A stretch of DNA of 64,000 bases from Mycolicibacter heraklionensis (GCF_001021505.1 NZ_LDPO01000013.1:1-64000), one strand, 5' to 3'. Shown: positions 1-13,488, numbered from the stretch's first letter. Program-made: numbers and translations. Notes: generated by a model not told the origin, from the sequence alone.

Positions 1-78
1 CCTTTCCGTTCGACTTGCATGTGTTAAGCACGCCGCCAGCGTTCGTCCTGAGCCAGGATCAAACTCTCCAAACAAAAA
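1..78 (-). rRNA. rrs: 16S rRNA, 5' end only (truncated by window edge)
   Basis: The reverse complement reads through the universal 16S 5' region, including AGAGTTTGATCCTGGCTCAG and the mycobacterial start TTTTTGTTTGG, whose first base is at 78. Only about 78 nt lie inside the window; the rest of the rRNA operon lies to the left. It follows murA in the same direction, as I recall for the rrnA operon of slow-growing mycobacteria. Confidence 0.97.
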
Positions 79-200
79 CCAATTTGGAAACAATCCCAAA
101 ACATCAGTTCCGAAAAACCGACAAAAAACAACACCACACCCCCAACACGGGGCGCCAGAGGCATGGCAAAAACAACAACAAACAAAAACCACCAAACACA

Positions 201-221
201 CTATTGAGTTCTCAAACAACA
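201..221 (-). promoter_or_regulatory. rrn leader antitermination site (boxA-like)
   Basis: On the minus strand the leader contains TGTTGTTTGAGAACTCAATAG, which matches the conserved mycobacterial rRNA leader segment with the boxA-like TGTTTGAGAAC element. Such sites recruit the Nus antitermination complex. It lies between the promoter at 246-274 and the 16S start at 78. Confidence 0.75.
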
Positions 222-245
222 CGCCCGGCTTCAGGCAACCCCGCT

Positions 246-274
246 ACTATACTCCGTAGTCAGAGTTGAGTCAA
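246..274 (-). promoter_or_regulatory. rRNA operon promoter
   Basis: Read on the minus strand there is a near-consensus sigma-A promoter: -35 TTGACT (274-269), a 17-nt spacer and -10 TATAGT (251-246). It lies between the end of murA and the 16S gene, so it should start the rRNA leader near position 239. A further promoter inside or upstream of murA is possible; none was identified. Confidence 0.8.
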
Positions 275-349
275 CTCCGAGTTTTTCGGGGCTTCCGGAA
301 GGACTTCCAGACTGCTGGTCGTTCCGCTCCCGCGGCCCGCCGGCTCGAC

Positions 350-1603
350 CTATATTACACGTTCGATCTCAGCGCCCAAATCGCCTAGATATTCCACGAA
401 CAACGGGTAGCCGCGATCGATGTGGTAGACGTCGTGGACCTCGGTCTCGCCGTCTGCGACCAGGCCCGCAAGGACCAGACCGGCTCCGGCGCGGATGTCG
501 GAGGCCCACACCGGAGCGCTCGAGAGCTGCGGCAGACCACGCACCACCGCGTGGTGGCCGTCGGTGCGGGCGTCGGCGCCCAGTCGGATCATCTCCTCGA
601 CGAACCGGAACCTGGCTTCGAACACGTTCTCGGTGATCATCGACGTGCCCTCGGCGATCGCCGCGAGGCCGATCGCCATCGGCTGCAGGTCAGTGGGGAA
701 TCCCGGAAACGGCAGGGTCGCGACGTTGACGGCCTTGGGCCGCTCGTACTGCACGACCCGGAAGCCGTTATCGGACTGGGTGACGGTCGCCCCCGCGTCG
801 TGCAGCTTGTGCAGGACGAGCTGCAGGTGCGCCGGGTCCACTCCGGTGACTGAGATATCGCCGCGGGTCATCACCGCGGCAATCGCCCAGGTCGCGGCGA
901 CGATCCGGTCGCCGATCACCTCGTGTTCGGTGGGGTGCAGACGCGGCACCCCGGTGATCTTCAGCGTCGGTGAGCCCGCACCTTCGATCTGCGCGCCCAT
1001 CTGGTTGAGCATCGTGCAGAGGTCAACGACATCGGGCTCGCGCGCCGCATTGTGGATGGTCGTGACGCCCTCGGCCAGGACCGCGGCCATCAAGATGTTC
1101 TCGGTGGCACCGACCGACGGAAACTCCAACTGGATCTCGGCACCGCGCAGCTTCTCGGCGTGCGCGACCACGCAACCGTGCTCGATATTGCAGGTGGCGC
1201 CCAGCTGGCGCAGGCCGGCCTGATGCATGTCGAGCGGGCGCGACCCGATCGCGTCGCCGCCCGGAAGTGCGACTTTCGCCTTCAGGCAGCGGCCCACCAG
1301 GGGCCCAAGCACACAGACCGAAGCCCGGAACTGGCGCACCGCGGCGAAGTCCGCGTCGTACTTGGGTTCGTCCGGCGAGGTGATGCGCACCGTGGTGCCG
1401 TCAAGTTCGACGTTGGCGCCCAGCCCGCGCAGCACCTCGGCCATCAGCGGCACGTCCAGAATGTCCGGGCAGTTGGTGATGGTGCTGGTGCCCTCCGCCA
1501 ACAGGGCTGCCGCCATCAGCTTCAGGACGCTGTTCTTAGCGCCGCCGACGGCGACCTCACCGGACAGTCGGTTACCCCCGGTAACCACGAAACGCTCTCC
1601 CAC
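350..1603 (-). CDS. murA: UDP-N-acetylglucosamine 1-carboxyvinyltransferase MurA
   Basis: MurA makes the first committed step of peptidoglycan synthesis: it transfers enolpyruvyl from PEP to UDP-GlcNAc in the cytoplasm. The 417-residue protein starts at a GTG ([10 protein letters not shown]), which matches the family length; the open frame continues 39 codons upstream but that part does not look like MurA. The active-site loop reads [11 protein letters not shown], so the usual catalytic Cys (Cys115 in E. coli) is Asp117, the known mycobacterial substitution that gives intrinsic fosfomycin resistance. The gene sits just upstream of the rRNA operon on the same strand and is divergent from cobO, with 100 bp between the starts. 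Confidence 0.97.
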   Translation of the reverse strand: MGERFVVTGGNRLSGEVAVGGAKNSVLKLMAAALLAEGTSTITNCPDILDVPLMAEVLRGLGANVELDGTTVRITSPDEPKYDADFAAVRQFRASVCVLGPLVGRCLKAKVALPGGDAIGSRPLDMHQAGLRQLGATCNIEHGCVVAHAEKLRGAEIQLEFPSVGATENILMAAVLAEGVTTIHNAAREPDVVDLCTMLNQMGAQIEGAGSPTLKITGVPRLHPTEHEVIGDRIVAATWAIAAVMTRGDISVTGVDPAHLQLVLHKLHDAGATVTQSDNGFRVVQYERPKAVNVATLPFPGFPTDLQPMAIGLAAIAEGTSMITENVFEARFRFVEEMIRLGADARTDGHHAVVRGLPQLSSAPVWASDIRAGAGLVLAGLVADGETEVHDVYHIDRGYPLFVEYLGDLGAEIERVI

Positions 1604-1703
1604 TCGCGTCAGTGTAGTGACGACACGAGCCCGATCCTGACCAATCCGGGCTCCAACCGAAGTGGGGATTGCGCCGATTCCCTCCCCCGGTACGGTTTGG
1701 GCT

Positions 1704-2294
1704 ATGGCAGTGCACATCACTCGCGTTTACACCCGTACCGGCGACGACGGAACGACCGGGTTGAGCGACTTCTCCCGAGTCCCCAAGACCGACCCGAGGC
1801 TGGTCGCCTACGCCGATGTCGAGGAGGCCAACGCGGCGATCGGCGTCGCGATAGCGCTCGGCAAACCCAACGACCCGGTGAACACGACACTGCTCCGCAT
1901 CCAGAACGACCTGTTCGACGCGGGCGCGGATCTGGCCACACCGGTCGCCGAGAATCCGAAGTACCCGCCGCTGCGAATCACCGCCGACTACGTCGACCGG
2001 GTGGAGGCGTGGTGTGACGAATACAACGAGCAGCTGCCCCCGCTCAACTCGTTCATCCTGCCGGGTGGTTCACCCCTCTCGGCGCTGCTGCATGTTGCCC
2101 GAACGGCGGTGCGCCGTGCCGAGCGTTCCGCCTGGGCAGCACTGGACGCCTATCCGGACGGGGTGTCGGTCCTGCCGGCGAAGTATCTGAATCGGTTGTC
2201 GGACTTGATGTTCGTGTTGTGCCGAGTGGCCAATGCCGGCGGTGACGTGCTCTGGAAGCCCGGCGGGGAGCGCACCGACCGTCCCGAAAGTTAG
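1704..2294 (+). CDS. cobO: PduO-type cob(I)alamin adenosyltransferase
   Basis: ATP:cob(I)alamin adenosyltransferase of the PduO type, which makes adenosylcobalamin, the cofactor of mutases such as methylmalonyl-CoA mutase. The 196-residue protein has the N-terminal ATP-binding signature [12 protein letters not shown] near residues 8-19 and the C-terminal signature with RRAERSAW and [12 protein letters not shown]. The ATG at 1704 ([13 protein letters not shown]) is preferred over an upstream in-frame start. It is divergent from murA and convergent with the DUF2550 gene 33 bp away. The symbol follows mycobacterial habit; the fold is PduO, not the CobA/CobO P-loop family. Confidence 0.93.
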   Translation: MAVHITRVYTRTGDDGTTGLSDFSRVPKTDPRLVAYADVEEANAAIGVAIALGKPNDPVNTTLLRIQNDLFDAGADLATPVAENPKYPPLRITADYVDRVEAWCDEYNEQLPPLNSFILPGGSPLSALLHVARTAVRRAERSAWAALDAYPDGVSVLPAKYLNRLSDLMFVLCRVANAGGDVLWKPGGERTDRPES

Positions 2295-2327
2295 TCCGCG
2301 CCAACGGCTCCAACGACCTCGGCTTGT

Positions 2328-2771
2328 TCAGTAGCTCTGGCGCCGGGCCCGTGGCGACGGGCGTGCCTCCAGCCATGACAGGAAGGCGGTCCGCGCGCCG
2401 CGGTCCAGCGCTATCTCGAAGCCGGCCCGACGGTCCTGGGTGGCGTCGCATAGTTCCAGCACCACGATCTCGTCGGTCATGATGTCGAATTCGTCGCCCC
2501 GGGGCGCGCGGCGGCCCACCACGTCCACGCCACGTCGGGACAGGCGACGGTCCGGCCACAACCGCACACTGGACAGACGGTAGAAGGCGGCTTCCCCGCC
2601 GCGATAGCGGACCACGCCATGCCGCCAGCCATGGCCGCCAACGGCCGGAAGGTCTCGCATGATCGCCGCCGTACCGCCTTGACGCAGCTTCCACAGCCGG
2701 TAGCTGAGCGCCACAACAGCGCTGAGGAGAACGGCGACGAGCACGACCATAAAGATCATGGGCGTGCTCAT
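2328..2771 (-). CDS. DUF2550 membrane-anchored protein, last gene of atp cluster
   Basis: A 147-residue protein of the DUF2550 family (Rv1312 type), function unknown. It has one N-terminal membrane segment at about residues 4-24 (IFMVVLVAVLLSAVVALSY) followed by a soluble, arginine-rich domain with strand-like segments (HGVVRYRGGEAAFYRL; IVVLELCDATQDRRAGFEIAL). The start lies 12 bp after the end of atpC, so it is probably the last cistron of the atp operon. The conserved place beside the ATP synthase suggests a membrane role, but nothing in the sequence gives an activity. Confidence 0.85.
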   Translation of the reverse strand: MSTPMIFMVVLVAVLLSAVVALSYRLWKLRQGGTAAIMRDLPAVGGHGWRHGVVRYRGGEAAFYRLSSVRLWPDRRLSRRGVDVVGRRAPRGDEFDIMTDEIVVLELCDATQDRRAGFEIALDRGARTAFLSWLEARPSPRARRQSY

Positions 2772-2783
2772 CGGTTCACGCCT

Positions 2784-3149
2784 TTAGTCGATCACACCCA
2801 GGGCGCGCAGCCTGGCCCGTCCCCGTGCAGCCATCTTGGGGTCGGTGGACTGGGCCTCGTGCCGTGCGGACGCCTCGTCGATCTCTGAGGTGAAGTCGAC
2901 AGCCTCGGCCAGGATGCTGACACCCTCTTCGGTCACCGACAGGAAGCCGCCGTGCACGGCGATCCGCAGCTCGTCCTCGTCGACCCGGTCCACCCGCACC
3001 ATGGCGTCATCGACGAGCTCGGCAACCAGCGGGATGTGTCCCGGCAGGATGCCGATCTCACCGACGGTGGTCCGGGTGAAGATGAACGTGGCCTTGCCCG
3101 ACCACACCTTGCGATCGACCGCGACGATGTCGACGTCAAGCTCTGCCAT
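2784..3149 (-). CDS. atpC: F1Fo ATP synthase epsilon subunit AtpC
   Basis: Epsilon subunit of the F1 central stalk, which couples rotation to catalysis and regulates ATP hydrolysis. The 121-residue protein starts at ATG 3149 ([18 protein letters not shown]) behind a GGTGG ribosome site; a longer open frame upstream overlaps the intergenic gap and does not look like epsilon. It has the N-terminal beta-barrel with [16 protein letters not shown] and a short helical C-terminal part typical of mycobacteria. It lies 34 bp downstream of atpD. Confidence 0.96.
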   Translation of the reverse strand: MAELDVDIVAVDRKVWSGKATFIFTRTTVGEIGILPGHIPLVAELVDDAMVRVDRVDEDELRIAVHGGFLSVTEEGVSILAEAVDFTSEIDEASARHEAQSTDPKMAARGRARLRALGVID

Positions 3150-3183
3150 TACCCACCACCTTTCACCGCCAAAAGATTCCGGG

Positions 3184-4638
<1,455 letters not shown>

Positions 4639-5562
4639 TTACCGGGCGGCGTCGGCGAGGGCATTCGCACCACCGACGATTTCGCTGATTTCCTGGGTGA
4701 TCTGGGCCTGGCGCTCGCGGTTGGCCTCAAGGGTCAACGCTTTGATCAAGTCGTCGGCGTTGTCGGTCGCCGACTTCATCGCGCGCTGGCGTGAAGCCAG
4801 CTCCGAGGCCGCCGAGTCGAGCAGTGCCTGGTAGACGCGGGTGGTCAGGTACCGCGGCAGCAACGAGTCGAACAGCGTGGTGGCATCCGGCTCGAAGGAG
4901 TACAGCGTCTTCGGTCCGGTCTCTTCGCCCACGTACTCCACCAGCATCGGGGCAATCCGGCGCGCCTCCGCCGACTGCGACAGCATCGACCGGAAGTCGG
5001 TGGACACGATGTGCAACTCGTCGACGCCCAGGACCCCGTCGGTGCCCGGGTGGTCGCCGTCGTCGTCGACGCCGGCCAGGAATGCCTCAACCAGGGTCGA
5101 GGCGATCGTGGCGGCGTTCTCGTACGTCGGCTGCTCGGAGAATCCGGTCCAGGAGTCGGTCACCGACCAGTTCCGGAAGGAGTAGTAGGCCAGCGCCTTG
5201 CGGCCGACGACGTAGAGAACCGGGTCCTTGCCCTCCGAGCGCAGCAGCGAGAACAGTTCCTCTGCCCGCCGGAAGACGTTGGCGTTGTAGCCGCCACACA
5301 GACCACGGTCGGACGACACCACCAAGACACCGGCCCGCCTGGGCTCGCTGCGCTCGACCAGCAGCGGGTGGTCCAGGGCCGCCTCGGCGGCCAGCGTGGT
5401 GAGCAACCGGGTGATCTCGCCGGCGTACGGCCGTGCCGTTTCCAGCCGGGCCTGCGCCCGGCCGATACGCGAGGTGGCGATCAGCTCCTGGGCCTTGGTG
5501 ATCTTCTTGATCGACCCGGCGGAGCGGATTCGCCCGCGTAGTTCGCGAAGTGTGGCTGCCAT
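4639..5562 (-). CDS. atpG: F1Fo ATP synthase gamma subunit AtpG
   Basis: Rotating central shaft of F1. The 307-residue protein has the classic N-terminal helix [20 protein letters not shown] and the conserved C-terminal helix [16 protein letters not shown]. An acidic insert around residues 165-180 ([11 protein letters not shown]) corresponds to the extra gamma loop reported for mycobacteria, which is linked to the low ATP hydrolysis of their enzyme. It starts 7 bp after the end of atpA. Confidence 0.98.
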   Translation of the reverse strand: MAATLRELRGRIRSAGSIKKITKAQELIATSRIGRAQARLETARPYAGEITRLLTTLAAEAALDHPLLVERSEPRRAGVLVVSSDRGLCGGYNANVFRRAEELFSLLRSEGKDPVLYVVGRKALAYYSFRNWSVTDSWTGFSEQPTYENAATIASTLVEAFLAGVDDDGDHPGTDGVLGVDELHIVSTDFRSMLSQSAEARRIAPMLVEYVGEETGPKTLYSFEPDATTLFDSLLPRYLTTRVYQALLDSAASELASRQRAMKSATDNADDLIKALTLEANRERQAQITQEISEIVGGANALADAAR

Positions 5563-5569
5563 AGCGGAG

Positions 5570-7219
5570 TTACTTCTTCTTCGCCGGCGCGGGCTTGCGG
5601 ACCTGCACCGCTTCCTTGCCGAGCTTGTCCTCGTCCAGCGCCTCGACGTGCTCGTCCGGCACCACCGAGCTGCCGTCGGAGGCGGCGAAGCCCTTCTTGA
5701 ACTGGTTGATCACCGCGACCAGCTTCTCGTTGGCCTCGTCGGAGAGCTTCTTGGACTCACGGATCCCGGTGAGGATGTCGTTCTCCGAGGCCCGGATGTG
5801 GTCCAACAGCTCAGACTCGAAGCGGCCCACGTCCTCGACCGGCACCGAGTCCAGGTGGCCTTCGGTGCCCAGGAAGATCGAGACCACCTGCTCCTCGACG
5901 GGAAGCGGCGCGTACTGGGGCTGCTTGAGCAGCTCCACCAGGCGCGCACCGCGCTCCAGCTGAGCCTTTGACGTAGCGTCCAGGTCGGAGGCGAAAGCGG
6001 CGAAGGCCTCCAGCTCGCGGTACTGCGACAGGTCCAGACGCAGCGAGCCGGCCACCTCCTTCATCGCCTTGATCTGGGCGGCGCCACCGACACGGGACAC
6101 CGACACACCGACGTTGATGGCCGGCCGGACACCCTGGTTGAACAGGTCGCTCTCCAGGAAGCACTGGCCGTCGGTGATCGAGATGACGTTGGTCGGGATG
6201 TAGGCCGAGATGTCGTTGGCCTTGGTCTCGATGATCGGCAGACCGGTCAGCGAACCGCCACCCAGCTCGTCGGAGAGCTTCGCGCAACGCTCCAGCAGAC
6301 GGGAGTGCAGGTAGAACACGTCACCCGGGTAGGCCTCGCGGCCCGGCGGGCGGCGCAGCAGCAGCGAGATGGCGCGGTAGGCCTCGGCCTGCTTGGTCAG
6401 GTCGTCGAACACGATCAGCACGTGCTTGCCCGCGTACATCCAGTGCTGGGCGATCGCCGAGCCGGTGTAGGGGGCCAGCCACTTGAAGCCGGCGGAGTCC
6501 GACGCCGGCGCGGCAACGATCGTGGTGTAGTCCATGGCGCCGCCCTCTTCCAGCGCGCGACGCACGCTGGCGATGGTGGTGCCCTTCTGGCCGATCGCGA
6601 CGTACACGCAGCGAACCTGCTGGTTCGGGTCACCGGTCTCCCAGTTCTTGCGCTGGTTGAGGATGGTGTCCACACACAGCGCGGTCTTACCGGTCTTGCG
6701 GTCGCCGATGATGAGCTGACGCTGGCCGCGACCGATCGGGGTCATGGCGTCGACGGCCTTGACACCGGTCTGCAGCGGCTCGCTGACGCTCTGACGCTGC
6801 ACCACCGAGGGAGCCTGCATCTCCAGCGGACGGCGGGTCTCGGCTTCGATGTCGCCGCGAGCGTCGATCGGCTGGCCCAGCGGGTTGACGACGCGACCCA
6901 GGAAGCCGTCGCCGACCGGCACCGAGAGCACCTCACCGGTGCGCTTGACCTGCTGGCCCTCTTCGATGTTCTCGAAGTTGCCCAGGATGACCGCACCGAC
7001 GTTGTGCTCGTCGAGGTTCAGGGCCACGCCCAGCACCCCGCCGGGGAACTCGAGGAGTTCCTGGGTCATCACCGAAGGAAGGCCCTCGACGTGTGCGATG
7101 CCGTCGCCGGCGTCGATGACGGTGCCGACCTCCTCGCGCGCGGTGTCGGCGCTGAAGGAGCTCACGTACTCCTCGATCGCCCCCTGAATGTCGTCAGAGG
7201 AGATTGTCAACTCTGCCAT
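5570..7219 (-). CDS. atpA: F1Fo ATP synthase alpha subunit AtpA
   Basis: Non-catalytic nucleotide-binding alpha subunit of F1. The 549-residue protein has the P-loop GDRKTGKT at residues 162-169 and the alpha-specific [17 protein letters not shown] segment. The C-terminal tail of about 35 residues after GFAASD, rich in Glu, Asp and Lys and ending KPAPAKKK, corresponds to the mycobacteria-specific alpha extension known to suppress ATP hydrolysis. It sits between the fused b-delta gene and atpG. Confidence 0.99.
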   Translation of the reverse strand: MAELTISSDDIQGAIEEYVSSFSADTAREEVGTVIDAGDGIAHVEGLPSVMTQELLEFPGGVLGVALNLDEHNVGAVILGNFENIEEGQQVKRTGEVLSVPVGDGFLGRVVNPLGQPIDARGDIEAETRRPLEMQAPSVVQRQSVSEPLQTGVKAVDAMTPIGRGQRQLIIGDRKTGKTALCVDTILNQRKNWETGDPNQQVRCVYVAIGQKGTTIASVRRALEEGGAMDYTTIVAAPASDSAGFKWLAPYTGSAIAQHWMYAGKHVLIVFDDLTKQAEAYRAISLLLRRPPGREAYPGDVFYLHSRLLERCAKLSDELGGGSLTGLPIIETKANDISAYIPTNVISITDGQCFLESDLFNQGVRPAINVGVSVSRVGGAAQIKAMKEVAGSLRLDLSQYRELEAFAAFASDLDATSKAQLERGARLVELLKQPQYAPLPVEEQVVSIFLGTEGHLDSVPVEDVGRFESELLDHIRASENDILTGIRESKKLSDEANEKLVAVINQFKKGFAASDGSSVVPDEHVEALDEDKLGKEAVQVRKPAPAKKK

Positions 7220-7291
7220 GGCTTTTCGTCTTCCTGCCTTCGAAATTGGGGTTGTGGGCTCCTGGACCAGGTAAGTCCGGGTCGGTCTTGA

Positions 7292-8629
7292 TCAGTCGGG
7301 CAATTGCGTCTTGGCGGCCGCGAGACGCGACGACAGCGTGCCGTCGATCACCTCGTCGCCGACCGAGATCGTCAGCCCGCCCAGCAGTGCCGGGTCGACG
7401 CCGACCTGCACGCGGACCGGGTGGCTGTAGATCCGGCCCAGCACGGTGTTCAGCCGGGTCCGCTGGGCGTCGCTGAGTTCAGCGGCCGCACCGACCTGCG
7501 CCACCAGCTCGCCGCGACGTGCCACTGCGATCTGAGCAAGCTCGGTGATCGCCTGATGTGCGGACTGGCCACGCAGCAGCCGCACGGTCTGCTCGAGCAG
7601 CGCCGCCGCGATCGGGTTGGCACCACTGCCGCTGCTGAGGAGGTTGCGCAGCAACCCGACCCGGCCGGCGGCCGGGGTCGCGGTGTCGCCGAGCAGGATG
7701 TCCAGCCGGGGCTGGGCGTCCAGCACGCGGGAGAACCGGAACAGCTGGTCCTCCACCTCATCGACGGTGCCGGCACTCTCTGCCGACAGCAGCAGCGCCT
7801 GCCGGGCGACGTGCTCGACGGCGGTCACCAGGTCCTCGCCGTTGGACCACCGGGCCGAAGCGGCGTCGGTCACCAACGTCAGCGCGGCGGCACCGATCTT
7901 GTCGGAGAACAGCCGCTGCACCAGACGCACCTTGGGTGCGGCGTCGTCGGTCGGCACGGTCAGGTGCCGCGTGACCACGTTCTCGCGCTCGAGCAGTTCG
8001 GCGACCGCGGTCAGGTCATCGGCCAGCGCGGCCAAGCCCTGCTGGTCCAGGCCGCCGGCCACCTCGCCGAACTTGTCCAGCAGGCCGGCCAGCGCCTGGC
8101 GGCTGGCCGAACGCATCCGGACCAGGATCGGCGACTCGACCTCGACAGACTTCGGCGCCATGGCGTCGAGCTCGTCGAGGAACCGGTCCACCGTGGCGGA
8201 CTGCCGCTGCGGGTCGGAGACGTGCGCGCGAACCAGTTCGGCCGCCCGCTCCACGGCTTCGGCACCCAAGCCCGACCGCAGCTCACGGATGAGTTGCGCC
8301 CGCATCAGACCGACCTGCTGTCCACCGGCGGTCTTCACGCGCTCCGCTTCGACACCGGCCTGACCGCGCAGTTGCTCGGCGATCCGCTCGGCGTCCGAGT
8401 GGGCCTCCGCGGTGACCCGCTGCGCCTCGGCGGTGGCGTTGGCCAGTGCCGTGGAGTGCGCCTGACCGGCTTCGGTCAGGCGAGCGGCGGCTGCCGCCGC
8501 CTCCTCCAGCTGCTTGCGCACCGATTCCTGCTGGGCGGCCATCAGCTTGCGCACCGGCGGCACGACGAACTTGACCAGCAGCCACACGATGATGGCAAAG
8601 CCGACCAGCTGCCCGATAAATATCGACAT
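7292..8629 (-). CDS. atpFH: Fused ATP synthase b/delta subunit
   Basis: A 445-residue fusion that is typical of mycobacteria. Residues 1-~25 form a membrane helix ([21 protein letters not shown]), residues ~26-165 a charged b-type coiled coil ([17 protein letters not shown]), and the C-terminal ~270 residues the delta (OSCP) domain ending [20 protein letters not shown] in type. It forms the peripheral stalk with AtpF and caps F1. It starts 8 bp after atpF. It is often annotated atpH. Confidence 0.97.
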   Translation of the reverse strand: MSIFIGQLVGFAIIVWLLVKFVVPPVRKLMAAQQESVRKQLEEAAAAAARLTEAGQAHSTALANATAEAQRVTAEAHSDAERIAEQLRGQAGVEAERVKTAGGQQVGLMRAQLIRELRSGLGAEAVERAAELVRAHVSDPQRQSATVDRFLDELDAMAPKSVEVESPILVRMRSASRQALAGLLDKFGEVAGGLDQQGLAALADDLTAVAELLERENVVTRHLTVPTDDAAPKVRLVQRLFSDKIGAAALTLVTDAASARWSNGEDLVTAVEHVARQALLLSAESAGTVDEVEDQLFRFSRVLDAQPRLDILLGDTATPAAGRVGLLRNLLSSGSGANPIAAALLEQTVRLLRGQSAHQAITELAQIAVARRGELVAQVGAAAELSDAQRTRLNTVLGRIYSHPVRVQVGVDPALLGGLTISVGDEVIDGTLSSRLAAAKTQLPD

Positions 8630-8637
8630 CTCTGTTG

Positions 8638-9159
8638 CTACCGCCCCGTACTCGCCGCGGAAAGTGCCTCGACGTCAACGCCGAGGATCCGGCTGGCCAG
8701 GGTGGCTGACAGTGTCTCCACCCGGGCCTGCAGCTGCTCACTCACCGCATCGCCTTCTTGCTTGAGCTGGTCGGAGGCGGCCTGCAAGGTCGAGGCCACC
8801 TCCGCCTCGGCCTCCGACCGCTGCTCGTCGATCACCTTGCGGCCCTCGGCACGAGCTTCGTCGCGTGCCGTGCTGGCCTCGAGGCGCGCCGCCGCCATCT
8901 GCTTCTCGTAGTCGGCATCGGCGGCCGCGAACTGCTCGGCGGACTCCCGATTGTCGGCGAGAGTCTTGGTGACCATGTTCTCGCGCTCCCGCAGCACCTT
9001 CATGATCGGCGGCACCACGAAGGTACTGATCACGCCGAGCACGATCAGGAAGATCGCGAGCACGACGAAGAAGGTGCCGTCGGGAATGAGGAAGCTCTTC
9101 TTCGGGCCTTCCTCAGCCGCCTCGCTCAAGGCGAGGACAGCAACGCTCATGTCACCCAT
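8638..9159 (-). CDS. atpF: F1Fo ATP synthase b subunit AtpF
   Basis: Peripheral-stalk b subunit. The 173-residue protein has a membrane helix at about residues 28-50 ([22 protein letters not shown]) and then a long charged coiled coil rich in Glu, Ala and Arg. It lies 8 bp downstream of atpE and pairs with the b part of the fused b-delta subunit. Confidence 0.97.
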   Translation of the reverse strand: MGDMSVAVLALSEAAEEGPKKSFLIPDGTFFVVLAIFLIVLGVISTFVVPPIMKVLRERENMVTKTLADNRESAEQFAAADADYEKQMAAARLEASTARDEARAEGRKVIDEQRSEAEAEVASTLQAASDQLKQEGDAVSEQLQARVETLSATLASRILGVDVEALSAASTGR

Positions 9160-9167
9160 CTTGTGCG

Positions 9168-10237
<1,070 letters not shown>

Positions 10238-10245
<8 letters not shown>

Positions 10246-10684
10246 TTTCCGTCCCTTCAGCGCCGGACTCTGACGCTTGCGCGCGGAGCTTTTTTACCAC
10301 TGGCAGCATGGTGGTCAGCACCAGCACCACCTCGAACAAGGCCAGTCCGAACAGCGCACCGAGGCCCTCTGGCCGGAACTGGTAAGCGATCGCCAAGCCG
10401 ATCACGCTGATGACCAGCAGACGCGACGCCGAGTTCAGCGCCATCTTCTTCTTCAGCGGGTGGTCGGAGGCGGTGATCTTCAGCGCCGACCGGCGGATCA
10501 GCAGTGCATTGCCCAAGCCGAGCGCCAGGCCCAGCCCGAAGAACACTCCGAACAGCGGGCGGCCGAATTGGGCGGCCGCAGCGATCGCGGCACCGGTCAA
10601 GGCGAGACAGATCAGCAGCAGCCGAATCGGCTGGAACACCACCGACGGCAACACCAACGGCGCATCCTGCGCTGGTGTCGTCAC
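10238..10684 (-). CDS. atpI: ATP synthase protein I AtpI
   Basis: A small membrane protein (148 residues, about four helices) at the head of the atp operon; AtpI proteins help assemble the c ring in other bacteria. It starts at a GTG ([19 protein letters not shown]) and carries the family segment [23 protein letters not shown]. The start of atpB lies inside its last codons. The 115-bp gap to wecA upstream is the likely place of the operon promoter, though I could not point to a clear one. Confidence 0.9.
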
Positions 10685-10799
10685 CGCCTCACCCCAATCT
10701 GAATCTGCCCTGCGTCACTATCGTGAAGTCGCCCGCCGAGCGTATCGGATGCCCGAACGCGCTGCGGAACCACCTACAACACCATCCTAGACGGTCCTA

Positions 10800-11978
10800 C
10801 TACCGCGTGTCGTAGGGGTCGGCGTCCGGGGCCTCGCCCCGGCGTAGCAACGGGATGAGCGTAACGACAATCGCGATGAGCATCGCACCCAACATCACCG
10901 CCCCGGTGTAACGCGGATCGAAGAAGATGGTGCCGGCCGCCCCGAACGCGACGATCGCCGTCCACAAGTAGATCAGCAACACCACCCGGCGATCGGAATG
11001 ACCGATCTGCAGCAACCGATGGTGCAGGTGCATCTTGTCCGGACTGAAGGGACTGAGCCCAGCCCGCGTACGACGGATGATCGCCAGCAGCACATCCAGC
11101 GCCGGCACGCACATCACGGCCGCCACCAGCAGGAACGGCGACAGCAGCGCAAAGACGTCGCGCGCGCCGTAGGCGGTTTGCGAGATCGGCCCGGCCGCGG
11201 TGGTGGACGCCGCGGCCAGCATCAGCCCGATTAGCATCGAGCCGGAGTCGCCCATGAAGATCTTCGCGGGGCTGAAGTTGTGCGGCAGGAACCCCAAACA
11301 GGCCCCGGCCAACACCACCGAGATCAACGCGGGCGGATAGAACAGCACATCGCCGCCGTGGTCCTGCAGCACGCCGACGGAGAACATGCAGATCGCCAGC
11401 GCGGTGATCAATCCCAGGCCGGCCGCCAACCCGTCGAGGCCGTCGACGAAGTTCATCGCGTTGACGATCGAGACCGTCAGCGCCAGCGTCAGCAGGATCG
11501 ACGACACCTGATCGAGCACCACGGTGCCGACGCCGCCGATCGGGATGTAGAGCACACTCCAGGCCACGCCCATGGTGACCAGCACGCTGGCCGCGGTGAT
11601 CTGGCCGGCGAACTTGGTCAGGGCGTCCAGGCCCCACTTGTCGTCGAGCAGACCGATTCCCATGATGACTCCGCCGGCCAGCACCACCGCCGGCATGCCG
11701 GTGGAATAGACGAAGCCGCGGGTCAGCGCGGGCAGCTGCGAAGCGAGGAAGATCCCGGCGACGATGCCGACGTACATCGCCAGCCCGCCCATCCGCGGTG
11801 TCGGCTGCACATGGACGTCGCGTTCGCGCGGATAGGCAACCGCGCCGATCCGGGTGGCGAGCCAGCGGACCGGTCCGGTGGTGAAGTAGGTGATAATCGC
11901 GGCGGTCAGTCCGACCAGCGCCAGCTCACGCAGCGGCACGCCGGCGCCACGGTCGGCCAGGGCCAGCAGGCTGGTCAC
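10800..11978 (-). CDS. wecA: Decaprenyl-phosphate GlcNAc-1-phosphate transferase WecA
   Basis: Polyprenyl-phosphate GlcNAc-1-phosphate transferase, which begins the linker that joins arabinogalactan to peptidoglycan. The 392-residue protein has about eleven membrane helices, the DDKWGLDALTKFAGQ and NAMNFVDGLDGLAAG acidic motifs, FMGDSGSM and the HHRLLQIGHS motif. The GTG start at 11978 is chosen because it overlaps the tsaC stop as GTGA; the open frame extends much further upstream but only as a shadow of tsaC. It is also called rfe. Confidence 0.94.
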   Translation of the reverse strand: MTSLLALADRGAGVPLRELALVGLTAAIITYFTTGPVRWLATRIGAVAYPRERDVHVQPTPRMGGLAMYVGIVAGIFLASQLPALTRGFVYSTGMPAVVLAGGVIMGIGLLDDKWGLDALTKFAGQITAASVLVTMGVAWSVLYIPIGGVGTVVLDQVSSILLTLALTVSIVNAMNFVDGLDGLAAGLGLITALAICMFSVGVLQDHGGDVLFYPPALISVVLAGACLGFLPHNFSPAKIFMGDSGSMLIGLMLAAASTTAAGPISQTAYGARDVFALLSPFLLVAAVMCVPALDVLLAIIRRTRAGLSPFSPDKMHLHHRLLQIGHSDRRVVLLIYLWTAIVAFGAAGTIFFDPRYTGAVMLGAMLIAIVVTLIPLLRRGEAPDADPYDTR

Positions 11979-12634
11979 GGAGTCTCCGTCAGCGAGTCCG
12001 GATCCAGCCCCAGCACGGCGCCGATCTGTTCGGCGGAGACCGGTCCGGTCCGGACGATCCGCGGCGCGGGGCCGGTGAGATCCACGATCGTCGAGGCCGC
12101 GCCCTGTTCGGCTGGGCCCGCGTCGAGGTAGACCTCGACCGACTCCCCCAGCTGGCCCTGCGCTTCGGCGGCCTCGACCGCGGGCGGCCCACCGGAGACG
12201 TTGGCGCTGGACACCGCCATCGGGCCCACCGCCTTGAGGACCTCCAGGGCTACCGGATGCAGCGGCATGCGCACCATCACCGTGCCGCGGGCTTCGCCGA
12301 GGTCCCACTGCAGCGACGGGGCCTGGGTGACGATCAGGCTGAGCGCGCCCGGCCAGAACGCGCGGATCAGTTCGCGGGCGGTGTCGGGCACGATCAGGGC
12401 CAGCCCGTCGATGGAGTTCCACGACCCGACCAGCACGCCCACCGGCATGTCGCGGCCGCGTCGTTTGGCCGCCAGCAGTGCGGTCACCCCGGCACTGTTG
12501 AAGGCGTCGGCACCGATCCCGTAGACCGTGTCGGTGGGCAGCACCACCAGGCGACCGCCACGCACGGCGTCGATCGCCGCCGCGATTCCGGCCGTACGCC
12601 GGTCGGCGTCGGCGCAGTCGAAAACCTCTGTCAT
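11975..12634 (-). CDS. tsaC: L-threonylcarbamoyladenylate synthase (TsaC/Sua5)
   Basis: Makes threonylcarbamoyl-AMP from threonine, bicarbonate and ATP, the first step of t6A tRNA modification. The 219-residue YrdC-like protein has the diagnostic LPTDTVYGIGADA segment, KRRGRDMPVGVLVG, and SSANVSGGPP. It overlaps prmC by 4 nt (ATGA) and wecA by 4 nt (GTGA), so these genes are translationally coupled. Confidence 0.95.
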   Translation of the reverse strand: MTEVFDCADADRRTAGIAAAIDAVRGGRLVVLPTDTVYGIGADAFNSAGVTALLAAKRRGRDMPVGVLVGSWNSIDGLALIVPDTARELIRAFWPGALSLIVTQAPSLQWDLGEARGTVMVRMPLHPVALEVLKAVGPMAVSSANVSGGPPAVEAAEAQGQLGESVEVYLDAGPAEQGAASTIVDLTGPAPRIVRTGPVSAEQIGAVLGLDPDSLTETP

Positions 12635-13488
12635 GGTTGGCCGTTTCTGATCGCCGTCACAAACCGGAGCCGCCTAGTCAGGTCGGGCCGGGACACTACC
12701 TCGTCGAAAAATCCAGTGCTGCACACGGTTTGGACCGTGGCCGTCGGCGTGGTGTCGTCATGCTCAACGGCGAACAGGCCGCCGGGGCGCAGCAGCCGCG
12801 CGGCAAGATCGGCCAGCGGGGTGATCACCGACATTCCGTCGGGGCCGCCGAACAGCGCATGTTCCGGATCATGCTGAGCCACTTCAGGATCTAGATCGGC
12901 ACCTTCGGGGATGTAGGGCGGGTTGCTGACCATCAGGTCGACGCGTCCGTCGAGCTCCGACAGCAGCCCGGGCGTGGTCACGTCGGCGTGGATCAGCTCC
13001 ACCGGCGTACCCGCGCAGTTGCGCCGCGCGTAGTCCAATGCCGGCTCGGAGTCTTCGACCGCGAGCACCCGGGCGCCGGGAAAACTCCGGGCCAACGCGA
13101 TCGCCAGCGCACCGGAGCCGGTGCAGGCGTCCACGATCACCGGATGCGAGCCGAGCGGTTGGGCCACAGGCTGTTTCAGCACCCAGTCGAGCATGGCTTC
13201 GGTTTCCGGTCGCGGGATGAACACCCCCGGGCCGACCTGCAACAGCACCGGGCCGAACGCCGCGGTGCCGATCAGGTGCTGCAGCGGGACTCGGGAGCTG
13301 CGTGCGGCGACCAATCCCCGGTAGCGCCCGAAGAATTCGTCGTCGGGGGGATCCAGCAGCGCCAGCCGGCCCCGATCGGTGCCGGCCGCATGGGCGGCGA
13401 GCTCCTCAGCGTCGTAGCGGGCGGAGTCAATCCCGGCATCAGCGAAAAGCGCTGCAGCAGAGTCGATCGCGTCCCGTATTCGGCTCAC
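12631..13488 (-). CDS. prmC: Release factor glutamine methyltransferase PrmC
   Basis: SAM-dependent enzyme that methylates the Gln of the GGQ motif in release factors RF1 and RF2. The 285-residue protein has an N-terminal helical domain, the SAM-binding [15 protein letters not shown] motif and the catalytic NPPY ([10 protein letters not shown]). It overlaps prfA, its substrate's gene, by 4 nt. Confidence 0.96.
   Translation of the reverse strand: MSRIRDAIDSAAALFADAGIDSARYDAEELAAHAAGTDRGRLALLDPPDDEFFGRYRGLVAARSSRVPLQHLIGTAAFGPVLLQVGPGVFIPRPETEAMLDWVLKQPVAQPLGSHPVIVDACTGSGALAIALARSFPGARVLAVEDSEPALDYARRNCAGTPVELIHADVTTPGLLSELDGRVDLMVSNPPYIPEGADLDPEVAQHDPEHALFGGPDGMSVITPLADLAARLLRPGGLFAVEHDDTTPTATVQTVCSTGFFDEVVSRPDLTRRLRFVTAIRNGQP

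Noticed and set aside
15..269. 84-codon frame across the rRNA leader
   Set aside because: It overlaps the 16S start, the boxA-like site and the promoter on the other strand; it is not a gene.
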